Positions 40,588-52,165 of a stretch of 64,000 bases of DNA are shown here, in pieces. A model generated the notes under the pieces. It had not been told where the DNA came from and ran no database searches. It was given only the letters and a program-made list of their open reading frames with translations. Location of the stretch: NCBI RefSeq assembly GCF_051020985.1, contig NW_027475138.1:1302001-1366000 (forward strand). Direction: 5' to 3'. The stretch comes from Nomia melanderi. Lineage: Eukaryota > Arthropoda > Insecta > Hymenoptera > Halictidae. Positions within the stretch are counted from its first letter, which is position 1; every line of letters begins with the position of its first letter. The position numbers and the translations under genes are program-made.

Positions 40588-43500
40588 AGTGCATTGTCTG
40601 TAGGAGGCCCTGGCGCATGAATCTGTGCAGCGGGAACGACCTCGGACCACCAGGGGCGGAGACAACGACCGTCTCATGGGGCCGGACACTCAGGGTCAGG
40701 GGAAAATCCAGTATATATCTGGTGATATCTCGGGTGCTATTAGAGATAGCGCAATAAACCAAAGTGAATTATCTGCAGGATGCCCTGGCGCATGAATCTG
40801 TGCAAGCGGGAACGTCCTCGAACCTCCTGGGGCCGAGACAACCACCGTCTCATGGGGCCGGACACTCAGGGTCAGGGTAAAATCCAATATATATCTGGTG
40901 ATATCTCGGGTGCTATTACAGATAGCGCAATAAATCAAAGTGCATTGTCTGTAGGAGGCCCTGGCGCATGAATCTGTGCAGCGGGAACGACCTCGGACCA
41001 CCAGGGGCCGAGAAAACCACAGTCTCATGGGGCCGGACACTCAGGGTCAGGGGAAAATCCAATATAGATCTGGTGATATCTCGGGTGCTATTACAGATAG
41101 CGCAATAAATCAAAGTGTATTGTCTGTAGGAGACCCTGGCGCATGAACGTGTGCAGCGGGAACGACCTCGGACCACCAGGGGCCGAGAAAACGACCGTCT
41201 CATGGGGCCGGACGCTCAGGGTCAGTGAAAAATCCAATATATATCTGGTGATATCTCGGGTGCTATTAGAGATAGCGCAATAAACCAAAGTGAATTATCT
41301 GCAGCAGGCCCTGGTGCATGAATCTGTGCAACGGGAACGACCTCGGACCACCAGGGGCCGAGAAAACCACAGTCTCATGGGGCCGGACACTCAGGGTCAG
41401 TGGAAAATCCAATATAGATCTGGTGATATCTCGGGTGCTATTACAGATAGCGGAATAAATGAAAGTGCATTACCTGTAGGAGGCCCTGGCGCATGAATCT
41501 GTGCAGCGGGGACGTCCTCGGACCGCAAGGGGCGGAGACAACGACCGTCTCATGGGGCCGGACACTCAGGGTCAGGGTAAAATCCAATATATATCTGGTG
41601 ATTTGTCGGGTGCTATTACAGATAGCGCAATAAATCAAAGTGCATTGTCTGTAGGAGGTCCTGGCGCATGAATCTGTGCAGCGGGAACGACCTTGGACCA
41701 CCAGGGGCCGAGAAAACCACAGTCTCATGGGGCCGGACACTCAGGGTCAGGGGAAAATCCAATATATATCTGGTGATAACTCGGGTGCTATTAGAGATAG
41801 CGCAATAAACCAAAGTGAATTATCTGCAGGAGGCCCTGGCGCATGATTCTGTGCAGCGAGAACGACCTCGGACCACCAGGGGCCGAGAAAACTACCGTCT
41901 CATGGGGCCGGTCACTCAGGGTCAGTGAAAAATCCAATATATATCTGGTGATATCTCGGGTGCTATTACAGATAGCGCAATAAATGAAAGTGCATTACCT
42001 GTAGGAGGCCCTGGCGCATGAATCTGTGCAGCGGGAACGACCTCGGACCACCAGGGGCCGAGAAAACCACAGTCTCATGGGGCCGGGCACTCAGAGTCAG
42101 GGGAAAATCCAATATAGATCTGGTGATATCTCGGGTGCTATCACAGATAGCGCAATAAACCAAAGTGAATTACCTGTAGGAGGCCCTGGCGCATGAATCT
42201 GTGCAGCGGGAACGTCGTCGGACCTCCAGGGGCCAAGACAACGACCGTCTCATGGGGCCGGACACACAGGGTCAGGGTAAAATCCAATATATATCTGGTG
42301 ATATCTCGGGTGCTATAACAGATAGCGCAATAATCCAAAGTGCATTGTCTGTAGGAGGCCCTGGCGCATGAATCTGTGCAGCGGGAACGGCCTCGGACCA
42401 GCAGGGGCCGAGAAAACCACAGTCTCATGGGGCCGGACACTCAGGGTCAGGGTAAAATCCAATATATATCTGGTGATATCTCGGGTGCTATAACAGATAG
42501 CGCAATAAACCAAAGTGCATTGTCTGTAGGAGGCCCTGGCGCATGAATCTGTGCAGCGGGAACGTTCTCGGACCACCAGGGGCCGAGAAAACGACCGTCT
42601 CATGGGGCCGGACGCTCAGGGTCAGTGAAAAATCCAATATATATCTGGTGATATCTCGGGTGCTATTAGAGATAGCGCAATAAACCAAAGTGAATTATCT
42701 GCAGGAGGCCCTGGTGCATGAATCTGTGCAACGGGAACGACCTCGGACCACCAGGGGCCGAGAAAACCACAGTCTCATGGGGCCGGACACTCAGGGTCAG
42801 TGGAAAATCCAATATAGATCTGGTGATATCTCGGGTGCTAATACAGATAGCGCAATAAATCAAAGTGCATTACCTGTAGGAGGCCCTGGCGCATGAATCT
42901 GTGCAGCGGGGACGTCCTCAGACCGCCAGGGGCGGAGACAACGACCGTCTCATGGGGCCGGACACTCAGGGTCAGGGTAAAATCCAATATATATCTGGTG
43001 ATATGTCGGGTGCTATTACAGATAGCGCAATAAATCAAAGTGCATTGTCTGTAGGAGGTCCTGGCGCATGAATCTGTGCAGCGGGAACGACCTCGGACCA
43101 CCAGGGGCCGAGAAAACCACAGTCTCATGGGGCCGGACACTCAGGGTCAGGGGAAAATCCAATATATATCTGGTGATAACTCGGGTGCTATTAGAGATAG
43201 CGCAATAAACCAAAGTGAATTATCTGCAGGAGGCCCTGGCGCATGATTCTGTGCAGCGAGAACGACCTCGGACCACCAGGGGCCGAGAAAACTACCGTCT
43301 CATGGGGCCGGTCACTCAGGGTCAGTGAAAAATCCAATATATATCTGCTGATATCTCGGGTGCTATTAGAGATAGCGCAATAAACCAAAGTGAATTATCT
43401 GCAGGAGGCCCTGGCGCATGAATCTGTGCAGCGGGAACGACCTCGGACCACCAGGGGCCGAGAAAACCACAGTCTCATGGGGCCGGGCACTCAGAGTCAG

Positions 43501-44982
43501 GGGAAAATCCAATATAGATCTGGTGATATCTCGGGTGCTATCACAGATAGCGCAATAAACCAAAGTGAATTACCTGTAGGAGGCCCTGGCGCATAAATCT
43601 GTGCAGCGGGAACGTCGTCGGACCTCCAGGGGCCGAGACAACGACCGTCTCATGGGGCTGGACACTCAGGGTCAGGGTAAAATCCAATATATATCTGGTG
43701 ATATCTCGGGTGCTATAACAGATAGCGCAATAAATCAAAGTGCATTGTCTGTAGGAAGCCCTGGCGCATGAATCTGTGCAGCGGGAACGACCTCGGACCA
43801 CCAGGGGCCGAGAAAACCACAGTCTCATGGGGCCGGACACTCAGGGTCAGGGGAAAATCCAATATATATCTGGTGATATCTCGGGTGCTATTACAGATAC
43901 AGCAATAAATCAAAGTGCATTGTCTGTAGGAGGCCCTCGCGCATGAATCTGTGCAGCGGGAACAACCTCGGACCACCAGGGGCCGAGAAAACCACAGTCT
44001 CATGGGGCCGGACACTCAGGATCAGGGCAAAATCCAATATATATCTGGTGATATCTCGGGTGCTATTAGAGATAGCGCAATAAACCATTGTGAATTATCT
44101 GCAGGAGGCCCTGGCGCATGAATGTGTGCAGCGGGAACGACCTCGGACCACCAGGGGCCGAGAAAACCGCAGTCTCATGGGGCCGGACACTCAGGGTCAG
44201 GGAAAAATCCAATATATATCTGGTGATATCTCGGGCGCTATTAGAGATAGCGCAATAAACCAAAGTGAATTATCTGCAGGTGGCCCTGGCGCATGAATCT
44301 GTGCAGCGGGAACGACCTCGGACCACCAGGGGCCGAGAAAACCACCGTCTCATGGGGCCGGACACTCAGGGTCAGGGAAAAATCCAATATATATCTGGTG
44401 ATATCTCGGGTGCTATTAGAGATAGCGCAATAAACCAAAGTGAGTTATCTGCAGGAGGCCCTGGCGCCTGAAGCTGTGCAGCGGGAACGACCTCGGACCA
44501 CCAGGGGCCGAGAAAACCACCGTCTCGAGGGGGCCGGACACTCTGGGTCAGGGAAAAATCCAATATATATGTGGTGATATATCGGGTGCTATTACAGATA
44601 GCGCAATAAATGAAAGTGCATTACCTGTAGGAGGCCCTGGCGCATGAATCTGTGCAGCGGGGACGTCCTCGGACCGCCAGGGGCCGAGACAACGACCGTC
44701 TCATGGGGCCGGACACTCAGGGTCAGGGTAAAATCCAATATATATCTGGTGATATATCGGGTGCTATTACAGATAGCGCAATAAATCAAAGTGCATTGTC
44801 TGTAGGAGGTCCTGGCGCATGAATCTGAGCAGCGGGAACGACCTCGGACCACCAGGGGCCGAGAACAGCACAGTCTCATGGGGCCGGACACTCAGGGTCA
44901 GGGTAAAATCCAATATATATCTGGTGATATCTCGGGTGCTATTAGAGATAGCGCAATAAACCAAAGTGAATTATCTGCAGGA

Positions 44983-45035
44983 GGCCCTGGCGCATGAATC
45001 TGTGCAGCGGGAACGACCTCGGACCACCAGGGGCC
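44983..45035 (+). other. Long-range inverted repeat in the unit (GGCCCTGG / CCAGGGGCC)
   Basis: Unit positions 19-26 read GGCCCTGG and positions 63-71 read CCAGGGGCC. The second is the reverse complement of the first with one extra G. The arms are about 36 bp apart and lie in the GC-rich half. The pairing recurs in most units. It overlaps the CTCGG/CCGAG dyad, so the two folds would compete. Whether either forms in DNA or satellite RNA is unknown. Confidence 0.5.
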
Positions 45036-45038
45036 GAG
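45018..45038 (+). other. CTCGG / CCGAG dyad in the unit
   Basis: Unit positions 54-58 (CTCGG) and 70-74 (CCGAG) are perfect inverted arms around an 11-bp centre. After one mismatch, CC/GG adds two more pairs inside. The dyad holds two CpGs. It is weakened in variants such as CCTAGG (AvrII class), CCACGG, and CTCAACC, where one base is also lost. Its symmetry and conservation make it a plausible protein site or hairpin, but no family match is claimed. Confidence 0.55.
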
Positions 45039-45091
45039 AAAACCACAGTCTCATGGGGCCGGACACTCAGGGTCAGGGGAAAATCCAATAT

Positions 45092-45105
45092 ATATCTGGT
45101 GATAT
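45092..45105 (+). other. ATATC-TGGT-GATAT hairpin in the AT-rich part
   Basis: Unit positions 128-132 (ATATC) and 137-141 (GATAT) are perfect 5-bp arms around the loop TGGT. The right arm is part of the EcoRV site. In the BglII variant (ATAGATCTGG in place of ATATATCTGG) the left arm is changed and the stem is lost. The element follows an ATATATAT run, so this stretch should unwind easily. Confidence 0.55.
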
Positions 45106-45112
45106 CTCGGGT

Positions 45113-45127
45113 GCTATTAGAGATAGC
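45113..45127 (+). other. GCTAT-TAGAG-ATAGC hairpin at the unit end
   Basis: Unit positions 149-153 (GCTAT) and 159-163 (ATAGC) are perfect inverted arms with a 5-nt loop, TAGAG in class B and TACAG in class A. The class difference falls in the loop, so both classes keep the stem. Outside the stem, 148/164 is a T-G mismatch and 147/165 is a G-C pair. Confidence 0.6.
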
Positions 45128-45129
45128 GC

Positions 45130-45135
45130 AATAAA
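45130..45135 (+). promoter_or_regulatory. AATAAA hexamer present in most units
   Basis: AATAAA lies at unit positions 166-171 in both classes (AATAAATC or AATAAACC). It is followed by CA about 12 nt on and by a GT-rich run TTGTCTGTAGG in class A. That is the general layout of a polyadenylation signal on the plus strand. If the array is transcribed, plus-strand transcripts would meet such a signal every 175 nt. An AT-rich satellite could carry this by chance, so function is only an inference. Confidence 0.25.
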
Positions 45136-46363
45136 CCAAAGTGAATTATCTGCAGGAGGCCCTGGCGCATGAATCTGTGCAGCGGGAACGACCTCGGATC
45201 ACCAGGGGCCGAGAAAACTACCGTCTCATGGGGCCGGATACTCAGGGTCAGGGGAAAATCCAATATATATCTGGTGATATCTCGGGTGCTATTAGAGATA
45301 GCGCAATAAACCAAAGTGAATTATCTGCAGGAGGCCCTGGCGCATGAATCTGTGCAGCGGGAACGACCTCGGACCACCAGGGGCCGAGAAAACCACAGTC
45401 TCATGGGGCCGGACACTCAGGGTCAGGGGAAAATCCAATATATATCTGGTGATATCTCGGGTGCTATTAGAGATAGCGCAATAAACCAAGTGAGTTATCT
45501 GCAGGAGGTCCTGGCGCCTGAATCTGGGAAGCGGGAACGTCCTCGGACCACCAGGTGCCGAGAAAACCACCGTCTCATGGGGCCGGACACCCAGAGTCAG
45601 TGGAAAATCCAATATATATTTGGTGATATTCCGGTCGCTATTAGAGATAGCGCAATAAACCAAAGTGAATTATCTGCAGGAGGCCCTAGCGCATGAACCT
45701 GTGCAGCGGGAACGACCTCGGTCCACCCGGGGGCCGAGAAAACCACCGTCTCATGGGGCTGGACACTCAGGGTGAGGGAAATATCCAATATATATCTGTT
45801 GATATGTCGGGTGCTATTACAGATAGCGCAATAAATCAAAGTGCATTGTCTGTAGGAGGCCGTGGCGCATGAATCTGGGCAGCGGGAACGACTTCGGCCC
45901 ACCAGGGGCCGAGAAGACCACCGTCTCATGGGGCCGGCCACTCAGGGTGAGGGGAAAATCCAATATATATCTGGTGATATCTCGGGTGCTATTAGAGATA
46001 GCGCAATAAGCCAAAGGGAATTATCTGCAGGAGGCCCTGGCGCATGCATCTGTGCAGCGGGAACGACCTAGGACCACCAGGGGCCGAGAAAACTACAGTC
46101 TCATGCGGCCGGACACTCAGGGTCTGGGGAAAATCCAATATATATCTGGTGATATCTCGGGTCCTATTACAGATAGCGAAATAAATCAAAGTGCATTGTC
46201 TGTAGGAGACCCTGGCGCATGAATCTGTGCAGCGGGATCGACCTCGGACCACCAGGGGCCGAGAAAACCACCGTCTCATGGGGCCGGACACTCAGGGTCA
46301 GGGGAAAATCCAATATATATCTGGTGATATCTCGGGTGCTATTAGAGATAGCGCAATAAACCA

Positions 46364-47061
46364 AGTGACTTATCTGCAGGAGGCCCTGGCGCATGAATGT
46401 GTGCAGCGGGAACGACCTCGGACCACCAGGGGCCGAGAAAACGACCGTCTCATGGGGCCGGACACTCAGGGTCAGTGAAAAATCCAATATATATCTGGTG
46501 ATATCTCGGGCGCTATTACAGATAGCGCAATAAATCAAAGTGCATTGTCTGTAGGAGGCCCTGGCGCATGAATCTGTACAGCGGGAACGACCTCGGACCA
46601 CCAGGGGCCGAGAAAACCACAGTCTCATTGGGCCGGACACTCAGGGTCAGGGAAAATCCAATATATATCTGGTGATATCTCGGGTGCTATCAGAGATAGC
46701 GCAATAAACCAAAGTGAATTATCTGCAGGAGGCCCTGGCGCATGAATGTGTGCAGCGGGAACGACCTCGGACCACCAGGGGCCGAGAAAACGACCGTCTC
46801 ATGGGGCCGGACACTCAGGGTCAGTGAAAAATCCAATATATATCTGGTGATATCTCGGGTGCTATTACAGATAGCGCAATAAATCAAAGTGCATTGTCTG
46901 TAGGAGGCCCTGGCGCATGAATCTGTACAGCGGGAACGACCTCGGACCACCAGGGGCCGAGAAAACCACAGTCTCATTGGGCCGGACACTCAGGGTCAGG
47001 GAAAATCCAATATATATCTGGTGATATCTCGGGTGCTATTAGAGATAGCGCAATAAATCAA
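46364..47061 (+). repeat. 349-bp dimer in two tandem copies, right site
   Basis: This is the same dimer as at 39890, at 46364-46712 and 46713-47061, offset 6,474 bp. The first pair starts with CCAAGTGACTTATC, which lacks an A. That junction belongs to the neighbouring 33-unit block, so a block border falls inside the first unit near 46393. Here the frame-keeping losses give a minus-strand open frame of 157 codons at 46167-46640, the longest in the window. Confidence 0.85.
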
Positions 47062-48154
47062 AGTGCATTGTCTGTAGGAGGCCCTGGCGCATGAATCTGT
47101 GCAGCGGGAACGACCTCGGACCACCAGGGGCGGAGACAACGACCGTCTCATGGGGCCGGACACTCAGTGTCAGGGGAAAATCCAATATATATCTGGTGAT
47201 ATCTCGGGTGCTATTAGAGATAGCGCAATAAACCAAAGTGAATTATCTGCAGGAGGCCCTGGCGCATGAATGTGTGCAGCGGGAACGACCTCGGACCACC
47301 AGGGGCCGAGAAAACGACCGTCTCATGGGGCCGGACACTCAGGGTCAGTGAAAAATCCAATATATATCTGCTGATATCTCGGGTGCTATTACAGATAGCG
47401 CAATAAATCAAAGTGCATTGTTTGTAGGAGGCCCTGGCGCATGAATCTGTGCAGCGGGAACGACCTCGGACCACCAGGGGCCGAGAAAACCGCAGTCTCA
47501 TGGGGCCGGACACTCAGGGTCAGGGGAAAATCCAATATAGATCTGGTGATATCTCGGGTGCTATTACAGATAGCGCAATAAATCAAAGTGTATTGTCTGT
47601 AGGAGACCCTGGCGCATGAACGTGTGCAGCGGGAACGACCTCGGACCGCCAGGGGCGGAGACAACGACCGTCTCATGGGGCCGGACACTCAGGGTCAGGG
47701 TAAAATCCAATATATATCTGGTGATTTGTCGGGTGCTATTACAGATAGCGCAATAAATCAAAGTGCATTGTCTGTAGGAGGTCCTGGCGCATGAATCTGT
47801 GCAGCGGGAACGACCTTGGACCACCAGGGGCTGAGAAAACCACAGTCTCATGGGGCCGGACACTCAGGGTCAGGGGAAAATCCAATATATATCTGGTGAT
47901 AACTCGGGTGCTATTAGAGATAGCGCAATAAACCAAAGTGAATTATCTGCAGGAGGCCCTGGCGCATGATTCTGTGCAGCGAGAACGACCTCGGACCACC
48001 AGGGGCCGAGAAAACTACCGTCTCATGGGGCCGGTCACTCAGGGTCAGTGAAAAATCCAATATATATCTGGTGATATCTCGGGTGCTATTACAGATAGCG
48101 CAATAAATGAAAGTGCATTACCTGTAGGAGGCCCTGGCGCATGAATCTGTGCAG

Positions 48155-51100
48155 CGGGAACGACCTCGGACCACCAGGGGCCGAGAAAACCACAGTCTCA
48201 TGGGGCCGGACACTCAGGGTCAGTGGAAAATCCAATATAGATCTGGTGATATCTCGGGTGCTATTACAGATAGCGCAATAAATCAAAGTGCATTACCTGT
48301 AGGAGGCCCTGGCGCATGAATCTGTGCAGCGGGGACGTCCTCAGACCGCCAGGGGCGGAGACAACGACCGTCTCATGGGGCCGGACACTCAGGGTCAGGG
48401 TAAAATCCAATATATATCTGGTGATATGTCGGGTGCTATTACAGATAGCGCAATAAATCAAAGTGCATTGTCTGTAGGAGGTCCTGGCGCATGAATCTGT
48501 GCAGCGGGAACGACCTCGGACCACCAGGGGCCGAGAAAACCACAGTCTCATGGGGCCGGACACTCAGGGTCAGGGGAAAATCCAATATATATCTGGTGAT
48601 AACTCGGGTGCTATTAGAGATAGCGCAATAAACCAAAGTGAATTATCTGCAGGAGGCCCTGGCGCATGATTCTGTGCAGCGAGAACGACCTCGGACCACC
48701 AGGGGCCGAGAAAACTACCGTCTCATGGGGCCGGTCACTCAGGGTCAGTGAAAAATCCAATATATATCTGCTGATATCTCGGGTGCTATTAGAGATAGCG
48801 CAATAAACCAAAGTGAATTATCTGCAGGAGGCCCTGGCGCATGAATCTGTGCAGCGGGAACGACCTCGGACCACCAGGGGCCGAGAAAACCACAGTCTCA
48901 TGGGGCCGGGCACTCAGAGTCAGGGGAAAATCCAATATAGATCTGGTGATATCTCGGGTGCTATCACAGATAGCGCAATAAACCAAAGTGAATTACCTGT
49001 AGGAGGCCCTGGCGCATGAATCTGTGCAGCGGGAACGTCGTCGGACCTCCAGGGGCCGAGACAACGACCGTCTCATGGGGCTGGACACTCAGGGTCAGGG
49101 TAAAATCCAATATATATCTGGTGATATCTCGGGTGCTATAACAGATAGCGCAATAAATCAAAGTGCATTGTCTGTAGGAAGCCCTGGCGCATGAATCTGT
49201 GCAGCGGGAACGACCTCGGACCACCAGGGGCCGAGAAAACCACAGTCTCATGGGGCCGGACACTCAGGGTCAGGGGAAAATCCAATATATATCTGGTGAT
49301 ATCTCGGGTGCTATTACAGATAGAGCAATAAATCAAAGTGCATTGTCTGTAGGAGGCCCTCGCGCATGAATCTGTGCAGCGGGAACAACCTCGGACCACC
49401 AGGGGCCGAGAAAACCACAGTCTCATGGGGCCGGACACTCAGGGTCAGGGCAAAATCCAATATATATCTGGTGATATCTCGGGTGCTATTAGAGATAGCG
49501 CAATAAACCATTGTGAATTATCTGCAGGAGGCCCTGGCGCATGAATGTGTGCAGCGGGAACGACCTCGGACCACCAGGGGCCGAGAAAACCGCAGTCTCA
49601 TGGGGCCGGACACTCAGGGTCAGGGAAAAATCCAATATATATCTGGTGATATCTCGGGCGCTATTAGAGATAGCGCAATAAACCAAAGTGAATTATCTGC
49701 AGGTGGCCCTGGCGCATGAATCTGTGCAGCGGGAACGACCTCGGACCACCAGGGGCCGAGAAAACCACCGTCTCATGGGGCCGGACACTCAGGGTCAGGG
49801 AAAAATCCAATATATATCTGGTGATATCTCGGGTGCTATTAGAGATAGCGCAATAAACCAAAGTGAGTTATCTGCAGGAGGCCCTGGCGCCTGAAGCTGT
49901 GCAGCGGGAACGACCTCGGACCACCAGGGGCCGAGAAAACCACCGTCTCGAGGGGGCCGGACACTCTGGGTCAGGGAAAAATCCAATATATATGTGGTGA
50001 TATCTCGGGTGCTATTACAGATAACGCAATAAATCAAAGTGCATTGTCTGTAGGAGGCCCTGGCGCATGAATCTGTGCAGCGGGAACGACCTAGGACCAC
50101 CAGGGGCCGAGAAAACTACAGTCTCATGGGGCCGGACACTCAGGGTCAGGGGAAAATCCAATATATATCTGGTGATATCTCGGGTGCTATTAGAGATAGC
50201 GCAAAAAACCAAGGTGAATTATCTGCAGGAGGCCCTGGCGCATGAATCTGTGCAACGGAAACGACCTCGGACCACCAGGGGCCGAGAAAACGACAGTCTC
50301 AAGGGGCCGGACACTCAGGGTCAGGGGAAAATCCAATATATATCTGGTGATATCTCGGGTGCTATTACAGATAGCGCAATAAATGAAAGTGCATTACCTG
50401 TAGGAGGCCCTGGCGCATGAATCTGTGCAGCGGGGACGTCCTCGGACCGCCAGGGGCCGAGACAACGACCGTCTCATGGGGCCGGACACTCAGGGTCAGG
50501 GTAAAATCCAATATATATCTGGTGATATATCGGGTGCTATTACAGATAGCGCAATAAATCAAAGTGCATTGTCTGTAGGAGGTCCTGGCGCATGAATCTG
50601 TGCAGCGGGAACGACCTCGGACCACCAGGGGCCGAGAACAGCACAGTCTCATGGGGCCGGACACTCAGGGTCAGGGTAAAATCCAATATATATCTGGTGA
50701 TATCTCGGGTGCTATTAGAGATAGCGCAATAAACCAAAGTGAATTATCTGCAGGAGGCCCTGGCGCATGAATCGGTGCAGCGGGAACGACCTCGGACCAC
50801 CAGGGGCCGAGAAAACCACAGTCTCATGGGGCCGGACACTCAGGGTCAGGGGAAAATCCAATATATATCTGGTGATATCTCGGGTGCTATTAGAGATAGC
50901 GCAATAAACCAAAGTGAATTATCTGCAGGAGGCCCTGGCGCATGAATCTGTGCAGCGGGAACGACCTCGGATCACCAGGGGCCGAGAAAACTACCGTCTC
51001 ATGGGGCCGGATACTCAGGGTCAGGGGAAAATCCAATATATATCTGGTGATATCTCGGGTGCTATTAGAGATAGCGCAATAAACCAAAGTGAATTATCTG

Positions 51101-52165
51101 CAGGAGGCCCTGGCGCATGAATCTGTGCAGCGGGAACGACCTCGGACCACCAGGGGCCGAGAAAACCACAGTCTCATGGGGCCGGACACTCAGGGTCAGG
51201 GGAAAATCCAATATATATCTGGTGATATCTCGGGTGCTATTAGAGATAGCGCAATAAACCAAGTGAGTTATCTGCAGGAGGTCCTGGCGCCTGAATCTGG
51301 GAAGCGGGAACGTCCTCGGACCACCAGGTGCCGAGAAAACCACCGTCTCATGGGGCCGGACACCCAGAGTCAGTGGAAAATCCAATATATATATGGTGAT
51401 ATCCCGGTCGCTATTAGAGATAGCGCAATAAACCAAAGTGAATTATCTGCAGGAGGCCCTAGCGCATGAATCTGTGCAGCGGGAACGACCTCGGTCCACC
51501 CGGGGGCCGAGAAAACCACCGTCTCATGGGGCTGGACACTCAGGGTGAGGGAAATATCCAATATATATCTGTTGATATGTCGGGTGCTATTACAGATAGC
51601 GCAATAAATCAAAGTGCATTGTCTGTAGGAGGCCGTGGCGCATGAATCTGGGCAGCGGGAACGACTTCGGCCCACCAGGGGCCGAGAAGACCACCGTCTC
51701 ATGGGGCCGGCCACTCAGGGTGAGGGGAAAATCCAATATATATCTGGTGATATCTCGGGTGCTATTAGAGATAGCGCAATAAGCCAAAGGGAATTATCTG
51801 CAGGAGGCCCTGGCGCATGCATCTGTGCAGCGGGAACGACCTAGGACCACCAGGGGCCGAGAAAACTACAGTCTCATGCGGCCGGACACTCAGGGTCTGG
51901 GGAAAATCCAATATATATCTGGTGATATCTCGGGTCCTATTACAGATAGCGAAATAAATCAAAGTGCATTGTCTGTAGGAGACCCTGGCGCATGAATCTG
52001 TGCAGCGGGATCGACCTCGGACCACCAGGGGCCGAGAAAACCACCGTCTCATGGGGCCGGACACTCAGGGTCAGGGGAAAATCCAATATATATCTGGTGA
52101 TATCTCGGGTGCTATTAGAGATAGCGCAATAAACCAAGTGACTTATCTGCAGGAGGCCCTGGCGC
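48155..52165 (+). repeat. 33-unit higher-order structure, copy 2 (most complete)
   Basis: This copy keeps the two units missing from copy 1, including ATAACGCAATAAATC near 50020, GCGCAAAAAACCAAGG near 50200 and TCTCAAGGGG near 50297. Its match with copy 1 ends at 52166 (GCGCCTGAATC against GCGCATGAATG). Its left flank, about 47.63-48.15 kb, matches about 41.51-42.03 kb at 6,123 bp, so four units lie between these parts in the copy 1 region only. Confidence 0.85.
49658..49676 (+). other. Perfect 7-bp form of the unit-end hairpin (GCGCTAT / ATAGCGC)
   Basis: In this unit T148 is C, so GGGTGC becomes GGGCGC and the stem grows to seven perfect pairs around TAGAG. The same change occurs at about 668 and 1018 (right arm altered to AGCTC there) and at 2048, 3823, 5399, 5749, 6625, 9076, 9775, 14316, 44235, 46510, 53331, 55433, 57710, 58230, 59457, 62432 and 63655. 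The change also adds a CpG. Confidence 0.6.

Larger units (their letters stand above)
44965..45139 (+). repeat. Representative unit, junction class B (PstI-bearing)
   Basis: This 175-bp unit matches the commonest class B sequence. It starts AGTGAATTATCTGCAGG, with a PstI site CTGCAG at unit positions 11-16, and ends ATTAGAGATAGC then AATAAACCAA. It is used here as the coordinate reference for unit positions. Positions 1-18 form the junction part, 19-110 the GC-rich part with most CpGs, and 111-175 the AT-rich part with an EcoRV site GATATC at 137-142. EcoRV cutting should give a 175-bp ladder, because GATATC is kept in most units. Confidence 0.92.
42732..46392 (+). repeat. 33-unit higher-order structure, copy 1 (2 units missing)
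   Basis: This block matches 48155-52165. From 42732 to 44580 the offset is 5,423 bp. From 44582 on it is 5,773 bp (33 units minus 2 bases). The 350-bp step is two units present in copy 2 at 50004-50353 and absent here, and the join falls in GTGGTGATATATCGGG at 44571-44586. Marks include GGGGACGTCCTCAGACCGCC near 42908, GATTCTGTGCAGCGAG near 43244, CTCAGAGTCAGG near 43490, GAACGTCGTCGG near 43609, and CCACCCGGGGG near 45723. Confidence 0.85.

Noticed and set aside
45025..45080. G-quadruplex from GGGG, GGGG, GGG and GGGG runs on the plus strand
   Set aside because: The first loop would be about 21 nt and the second 11 nt, outside usual limits, and many units break a run (GGGTCAGTG, GGGTAAGGG). 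It is too weak to annotate.
45083..45100. CCAATATATATC as a CCAAT/TATA promoter
   Set aside because: The motif is short and AT-rich, has no other core elements at set distance, and recurs simply because it is in the unit. There is no support for initiation here.
44965..45139. CENP-B box
   Set aside because: The two CGGG sites in the consensus (GCAGCGGGAA and TCTCGGGTG) lack the required A three bases upstream and the TTCG. No CCCG occurs in the consensus for a minus-strand match.
46167..46640. Longest open frame (157 codons, minus strand) as a possible gene
   Set aside because: It is the usual minus-strand frame run through two adjacent units that each lost one base, and its product is the same repeated peptide. 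It is fully explained by unit length.
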